The notes under the pieces were generated by a model. It was not told the DNA's origin. It saw nothing but the letters and a program-made list of their open reading frames with translations, and did not search any database. Positions 32,300 to 36,442 of a stretch of DNA of 36,442 nucleotides are shown one piece after another (within the stretch, counting starts at the first letter, position 1; each line of letters starts with the position of its first letter). Both the position numbers and the translations under genes were made by a program. Source of the stretch: Christensenellaceae bacterium (GTDB lineage Bacteria; Bacillota; Clostridia; Christensenellales; UBA1750). Location of the stretch: contig JAITGM010000003.1 in NCBI GenBank assembly GCA_031280685.1, positions 1-36,442 of the forward strand, written 5' to 3'.

Positions 32300-32458
32300 C
32301 GCGCTGAAAGGCAGCACCTGCGGCGGCGAAATGAATCGGTAGGGCCTGTCAGCCGCCGCTTCCCCCGTCATTGCGAGCGCCAGCGAAGCAATCCAGCGTT
32401 CCCCTCCCTTGCGAAAACCCTTCTGGGTCGCCGCGTCGCTCCGCTCCTTGCAATGACG
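32300..32458. repeat. 158-bp tandem duplication, copy B
   Basis: It differs from copy A at only a few positions and one inserted base, with a 15-bp spacer between copies. The near identity suggests a recent duplication. Confidence 0.9.
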
Positions 32459-32494
32459 CGCAAAAGGGGCGGCCCACAAACCCAAAAATCCTGC

Positions 32495-32528
32495 AAAAAA
32501 GGCCCCCGCGCGGCGAAGCGCGGGGGCC
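32495..32528 (-). terminator. Terminator of the SH3b protein gene
   Basis: A perfect 11-bp stem (GGCCCCCGCGC/GCGCGGGGGCC) with a 6-nt loop is followed by six T on the minus strand, 40 bp past the stop. Confidence 0.92.
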
Positions 32529-32567
32529 TGCATGGTTCACAAGGTTTCAAGCCGCTTGCATTGTTTC

Positions 32568-34445
32568 TTACGCGAGGTAAGAGGTGCTCACATAGTAGGT
32601 GCTGCCAGCGTAGTTGATCTTCGCCCAGGCGCCACCAGCCACGATCTCAACCACATCCACCTTGGAGCCACGGGTCAGCTTGCCAACGATGGCATAGCTG
32701 GTGCCGGCGCCAGCGCGAACGTTCAGAGTGCGGGCGGTAACGGACTTGGTGCCGATCACGGTGCTGGAGCTGTACTTGATGAGGTACTGCGCGGAAACGT
32801 AGTTGCCGGTGCTGAGCTTCGCCCAGCCGTCCTTAATTTCCACAACCTCAACCACGGTGCCCTTGGCATAGGTCGTCACAATCGCGGAACCCGTGCCGGC
32901 GCTCTTGCGAACGTTCAGGCGGGAGGCGGTCACAACATACTTCGTGCCGGGCTCGATGGGGGTAATGCCGCTGACGACGATCTTAGCGGTGTCGCCATAG
33001 AGGATGGGAGCCGTCGGGCTGCTCGCACCCTTCCAAGAGTAGCTTAAGCTCACATACGAGGTGCCTTCCTTCATACCGATGAGGCTGTATTTGCCATCCT
33101 TCTTCACGATGGAGTAGATATTGCGATCAGCATTATCGGTGTAGAAGAGCTCAACGTCGCTAGAGATGTCCTTCAGGGGATCCACATTGGTCACATAGGC
33201 GGGGAACAGAACCTGGTTCACAGCCAAGGTGATGGTGCGATCCTTGAAGTATACGCCTTCGGGGTTGCGAGCAACGATTGAGGTGCGCAGAACGAAGTAA
33301 GCCTTCGCGCGGTAGATCGCGTCCTCAGTCTCAACCTGAATCCAAATTTCGTGGGGGATCTTCAGGTCGCTCTGGCTGTTGAGATAAGCCTGGTTCCAAG
33401 TCTTGGCCGGATTCGTATCGGTAATGTTACCAATCGTCGTGCCGGGGATAATCAGAGGTATCGTGCCCTTCTGGGTGGTTTGCTTGTCGTAGTCAAGCTC
33501 TTTGGCATCAACCGCGTCGGAACCGTCAACGCCATAGCTAAGATAGTTGCGGTCACCGCTCTTCGTATCCTGCGTATAGCCGATAATGGTATAAACAGCC
33601 TTGTTGGTGAAGCTCGAGCCATCATTCTTCGCCACGCCAACGGTAAATTCGTTGCTAGAGAAGGTGGCCAGATTGAACTTCGAATCGGTGGTGTCCACAA
33701 ACCAGACGCCATCAACGAGGTGAACGTCATAGTCCGTGGACTTCAGGGAGGTGATCTTCAGATCCTTAACCGGCTTGCCAGCCGCATTAAACTTGATTTC
33801 GAAGCTGACGGTCTGCACGTAGTAGTCGTTCAGGTTGGCATTGGAGGCATTCGGCTCCTTGCCGGTGGTGAGGCGCACATCGTACTTAACGGTCGCAGCC
33901 CTCGACACGGAGATGGCAAATTGCAGAGAATCGCCGGTCAGGTCGCCGTCAGTCGGAGTATACGCCGTGTAGTCCCAATCATCCACGGCAATCGACTGCC
34001 AGCTTCCGCCATTGACGCGATATTCAAGCGAAGCGAGCTCGTCAATGTCGTTGGCGACATAAACTCCGCCGCTAGCAGTGGCTGTTAACGCAGCATCGAT
34101 CGGAGCGGCGAAGCCGCCCAGCTCAACATTGAACTCCTTGCCATAGGTGGCCCAGAAGTCTGCCTCGGTGGTAACCGTTGAGCTGACGTTCTGCAACTTG
34201 CTAAAGTCCACATTCACGGTAACTGAAGGAGTCTGCTTAGCCTTCGAAATCCATTCCAGGCTGCCGCCGCCGAACACGGAGGAAACGACGGGATCAGAGC
34301 CGCCAGTGTAGCCGGCCGGAGTCAAAACGAAGTTATGCAGGGTGTTCTGGCCTACGACATCGGGGTTATCCGTCGCCGCGAAGCTCAGGGGCGCGAATGC
34401 GAGCACCATCGTCAGTGCAAGCACAAGAGCCAAAATCTTTTTCAT
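32568..34445 (-). CDS. Secreted protein with two C-terminal SH3b domains
   Basis: The 625-residue protein has a clear signal peptide (MKKILALVLALTMVLAFA, cleavage near 23). A long Thr/Ser/Asp-rich beta region that I do not recognise covers about 25-495. Two bacterial SH3 domains follow (about 500-562 and 565-625), each with the LNVRxxAGT motif. SH3b domains bind cell-wall peptides, so it is probably a surface or wall protein. There is no sortase motif or catalytic domain. Codon use is less GC-rich and more regular than in its neighbours, as seen in very highly expressed genes. Three tandem promoters lie upstream and GGAG precedes the ATG. Confidence 0.88.
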   Translation of the reverse strand: MKKILALVLALTMVLAFAPLSFAATDNPDVVGQNTLHNFVLTPAGYTGGSDPVVSSVFGGGSLEWISKAKQTPSVTVNVDFSKLQNVSSTVTTEADFWATYGKEFNVELGGFAAPIDAALTATASGGVYVANDIDELASLEYRVNGGSWQSIAVDDWDYTAYTPTDGDLTGDSLQFAISVSRAATVKYDVRLTTGKEPNASNANLNDYYVQTVSFEIKFNAAGKPVKDLKITSLKSTDYDVHLVDGVWFVDTTDSKFNLATFSSNEFTVGVAKNDGSSFTNKAVYTIIGYTQDTKSGDRNYLSYGVDGSDAVDAKELDYDKQTTQKGTIPLIIPGTTIGNITDTNPAKTWNQAYLNSQSDLKIPHEIWIQVETEDAIYRAKAYFVLRTSIVARNPEGVYFKDRTITLAVNQVLFPAYVTNVDPLKDISSDVELFYTDNADRNIYSIVKKDGKYSLIGMKEGTSYVSLSYSWKGASSPTAPILYGDTAKIVVSGITPIEPGTKYVVTASRLNVRKSAGTGSAIVTTYAKGTVVEVVEIKDGWAKLSTGNYVSAQYLIKYSSSTVIGTKSVTARTLNVRAGAGTSYAIVGKLTRGSKVDVVEIVAGGAWAKINYAGSTYYVSTSYLA

Positions 34446-34493
34446 GGTTTGGGGTCTCCTTTCGTTGTTTGAAATCGCCTGTGAACCAGTGCC

Positions 34494-34522
34494 ATTCTAG
34501 CACAGCCGTCGAAGGTTTGCAA
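34494..34522 (-). promoter_or_regulatory. Promoter P1 of the SH3b protein gene
   Basis: TTGCAA (34517-34522) and TAGAAT (34494-34499), 17-bp spacer, with an extended TGTGC before the -10. The leader is about 40 nt. Upstream it has a TTGCGAATTTGTAACG block. Confidence 0.75.
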
Positions 34523-34626
34523 AGGGTTCGCAACAACCGTTACAAATTCGCAACAAAGCCGTTTCTTCCCTTTTCTCTCCCCTCGGGCGCTAGTTGTTGG
34601 CCAGCCTTTTGGCTGAATCCACCGCC

Positions 34627-34655
34627 ATTGTAGCACGCCCTTCGCTTCTTTGAAA
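34627..34655 (-). promoter_or_regulatory. Promoter P2 of the SH3b protein gene
   Basis: TTTCAA (34650-34655) and TACAAT (34627-34632), 17-bp spacer. Its surroundings (GTGCTACAATGG and an upstream TTACGAAATTGTAACG block) match those of P1, so the two look like a duplication. Confidence 0.65.
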
Positions 34656-34878
34656 GCCCTTGGTCACATTCGTTACAATTTCGTAACACCCCGTGCCCCT
34701 TCGCTTCCATTTTCCGCTCCGCGCAATGACGGCAAGTGCTCCAGCGTTTTTCTTCGCTTACCGCTTCTGCGCTCCGTCGTGCTTTCTTGGCTACGGTTTC
34801 GGCCATCTAGGCTTAAGCCTTTCGCCTTTTGGGGGCTTTTTCAGCTTCCGCCGAAATCTCCCCCCTCAAGGCATCCAT

Positions 34879-34908
34879 AGTGTAACACTTCTGTCATACT
34901 TTCGTCAA
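34879..34908 (-). promoter_or_regulatory. Promoter P3 of the SH3b protein gene
   Basis: TTGACG (34903-34908) and TACACT (34879-34884) with an 18-bp spacer, about 435 bp upstream of the start codon. The sequence ends ACTATGG after the -10, like P1 and P2. Confidence 0.55.
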
Positions 34909-35408
34909 GCCCTTTTCATCATTTCTTTCATCTTTTTTTACGCGTCTGCCGCAATCGCCATTCTTCAGGCCTTTTTGCCCCTTCCGGCCTTCCCTGGCGG
35001 CTGATAGGCCCTACCAATCCCCTTCCTCGCCACCCGCTTTGCCTTCCCCCGGCGGCCGGTACCGATAGGTTTCTACCATATCGCTCCCTCGCCGCCTGCC
35101 TTCGTCACTGCGTTGCCGCACCCTGTCCCTGCAATGCCGAGCTGCCCCCGGTCGCGCAAGGTCTAGCTACCTCCTCTTTGGGGGGGCGCGCGGGGGGAAT
35201 CGGAGCCGAGTTGTGCCCAGTGGGCACAATAACGAGGCGTAGATTGGCCTAAATAGAGCGGTTGCACAAGCCACGGCGAAGCGTGGCGCGGAAACTGCCT
35301 ATTTAAGCCCGGGATCCGCAGTACCCACCCGCGAAGGCCCGGAGGGCCGCTTGCCGCGTCGCTTACGCTCCTCGCAATGACGAGGGCACAATCCAGCCCC
35401 CTCTCGCC
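34909..35408. repeat. 500-bp repeat-rich spacer without a gene
   Basis: It contains a copy of the GGCGGCTGATAGGCCCTACC element (34997-35016), a perfect hairpin TTGTGCCC-AGT-GGGCACAA (35212-35230), an inverted copy of the uvrC-tail repeat (35287-35335) and a CTCCTCGCAATGACG end (35369-35383). I see no coding signal. Confidence 0.7.
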
Positions 35409-35918
35409 CTATCCCTTCTTCCAAATCCCCTCAATCTCCCCCACATAGGCGATGTGCGGGTCGTTCTCGGGGTACATCTTCTCGCCGAAGCCGGGCACGG
35501 TGAAGAGCGGAAGCTCGATCTGCTGCGCATACAGCTTCTTGCAGAAGATCACGGTCTGCGCCTGCTCGATGTAGGGCACGCCGCCCTCGCGCGCCACCGT
35601 GAAGCCGGCCTTAGCGATCTTGTCGCCGTCCCGGCCCGAGGCGCTGCCCAAAAGGTTCATCTCCTCGCGAAAACCCGGGCCAAAAAAGCCCAGCGAGAAG
35701 CGCTCGGCCGCCGAAACAAACTCGTTGGTGTAGCGCTGCGGGCGAATATAGACCGTGGCCGCGTTCTTGCCCCAAACCACCCCAAATCCGCCCCAGGCTG
35801 CGGTCATCGTGTTGGCCTTGCCCTCTTTTTCGGCGGTGATCAGCATCCATTCCTTCCCAAGCGTCACGAAAGGGTTAAAGCTGAAGGCGCTCGCCGCGAT
35901 TTCGATGAAATTCTCCAT
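35409..35918 (-). CDS. Flavin reductase-like FMN-binding protein
   Basis: The 169-residue protein has the split-barrel flavin reductase fold, with PFVTLGKEWMLITAEKEGKANTMTAAWGG at the start and VYIRPQRYTNEFV, a typical FMN-contact region. Unlike the fusion at 10104-10769 it has no rubredoxin. Small proteins of this kind in Clostridia bind FMN and have unproven substrates. AGGAGAG precedes the ATG. An incomplete RraA-like gene lies upstream on the same strand. Confidence 0.87.
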   Translation of the reverse strand: MENFIEIAASAFSFNPFVTLGKEWMLITAEKEGKANTMTAAWGGFGVVWGKNAATVYIRPQRYTNEFVSAAERFSLGFFGPGFREEMNLLGSASGRDGDKIAKAGFTVAREGGVPYIEQAQTVIFCKKLYAQQIELPLFTVPGFGEKMYPENDPHIAYVGEIEGIWKKG

Positions 35919-35941
35919 TCTCTTTCTCTCCTTTTTTTATA

Positions 35942-35980
35942 AGGGCGGGAAGATGTGCCGCATCTCCCCGCCCATTTTTG
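35942..35980. terminator. Hairpin between the RraA-like and flavin reductase-like genes
   Basis: The stem GGGCGGG-A-AGATG/CATCT-C-CCCGCCC has a T-rich tail on the plus side only. On the minus strand, where the genes lie, no U tract follows, so it may be a processing or partial terminator site. Confidence 0.45.
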
Positions 35981-36022
35981 CTTTTTTCGCTCTTTTTGGC
36001 CCATTTTTTAGCCAAAAACGGC

Positions 36023-36442
36023 CTATAGCGTAACCGTCGCCACGCCCGTGGGGTTGTCGATCCACCATTGCTTCAGCTCCGCCAAATCGGGCGCCCAATC
36101 CAGGTGCTGATAGGGCTTTGCGGCCTCCGATTCCTTGAACCAAACGAGGAAATCGTCAAAAATCGGCAAGGCCCAGCGGCCGTCGACCTGCGCCGTCGTG
36201 TAGGTGCCCGAAGCCAGGCGCTCAAAGCCAAACAGGTCGCGCACTTGGGACTTTTCGGCGCGAATCGCCACTTCTTCGGCCATGTGCGCGGGGATGAAGA
36301 TCACGCCAGACATGGTGCAGACCACGATGTCGCCCGGCAGGCAGGTCGCCCCGCCAATGCGGGTGATCCCGTTGAAGGAGGACATCACGCAGTCCGCGAT
36401 CGCCGTGGGGTCTTCCCCGCGGTGATAGACCTGCAGCCCTTC
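36023..36442 (-). CDS. RraA family protein, 5' end outside the window
   Basis: The frame is open to the window edge; 139 residues of the C-terminal part are visible. The segment GGATCLPGDIVVCTMSGVIFIPAHMAEEV corresponds to the RraA-family strand PGD-x-V-x-(G/D)-D-x-x-GV-x-x-IP. Members include 4-hydroxy-4-methyl-2-oxoglutarate aldolases and RNase E regulators; here an aldolase-like role is more likely, because the host type lacks a classic RNase E. The usual DxD near that strand reads CTMSG, an unusual substitution. The catalytic Arg/Asp region is outside the window. Confidence 0.75.
   Translation of the reverse strand, partial: EGLQVYHRGEDPTAIADCVMSSFNGITRIGGATCLPGDIVVCTMSGVIFIPAHMAEEVAIRAEKSQVRDLFGFERLASGTYTTAQVDGRWALPIFDDFLVWFKESEAAKPYQHLDWAPDLAELKQWWIDNPTGVATVTL

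Noticed and set aside
32127-32458. Possible CRISPR array
   Set aside because: Only two long units of 158 bp with a 15-bp gap; there are no short regularly spaced repeats and no cas genes.

Overview
The window reads as chromosomal DNA of a GC-rich, anaerobic, endospore-forming member of the Bacillota (class Clostridia). The support is a tig-clpP-clpX proteostasis cluster, the sporulation order murA-spoIID-spoIIQ known from Bacillus and Clostridia, superoxide reductase with a rubredoxin partner in place of catalase, FeoAB ferrous iron uptake, Gram-positive ribosome binding sites and sigma-A promoters, and a Hol_Tox-like type I toxin. I cannot name the genus; a Christensenellales or Oscillospirales relative is a guess.

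Layout. 1-600: tRNA-Glu and tRNA-Gln on the minus strand with their own promoter and terminator, then a promoter-driven structured RNA that looks like 6S RNA. 674-4772: a small unknown gene, then trigger factor, ClpP and ClpX on the plus strand. 4980-8096: an HD hydrolase and feoB/feoA, with a DtxR-like operator. 8369-10769: an enolase-superfamily sugar-acid enzyme, superoxide reductase, and a convergent flavin reductase-rubredoxin fusion. 10872-11697: a two-gene operon (DUF6232 membrane protein plus small helical protein) sharing a short Gly/Asn motif and driven by a promoter whose spacer contains ten consecutive G. 11933-15042: spoIIQ, spoIID and murA, with a good sigma-E promoter and a hairpin over the spoIID ribosome binding site. 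15268-21209: acetyltransferase, hydroxypyruvate-isomerase-like barrel, DUF1015, a symporter-like membrane protein, DUF6886, and a GH32-type protein without its catalytic half.

21402-25274: a strong promoter, about 260 nt of structured RNA, a zinc-ribbon protein, then an FHA-RodA/FtsW fusion and a class B penicillin-binding protein. 25299-31612: YdeI-like protein, MoxR ATPase, DUF58, a DUF4129-like membrane protein and UvrC, whose last residues are encoded by a dispersed repeat. 31786-32126: a candidate type I toxin-antitoxin locus with both promoters visible. 32127-32458: a 158-bp tandem duplication. 32568-34908: a secreted SH3b protein with three tandem promoters. 34909-35408: repeat-rich spacer. 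35409-36442: a flavin-reductase-like protein and the end of an RraA-family protein.

Several groups probably act together: ClpP with ClpX; SpoIIQ, SpoIID and MurA in envelope remodelling during engulfment; superoxide reductase with the rubredoxin fusion; the FHA-SEDS protein with its penicillin-binding protein; MoxR with DUF58 and the DUF4129-like protein. The intergenic spacers carry a mosaic of short palindromes and dispersed repeats in both orientations. The most unusual items are the G-tract promoter with its motif-sharing operon, the type I toxin-antitoxin locus, the structured RNA before the zinc-ribbon gene, and the spoIID control region.
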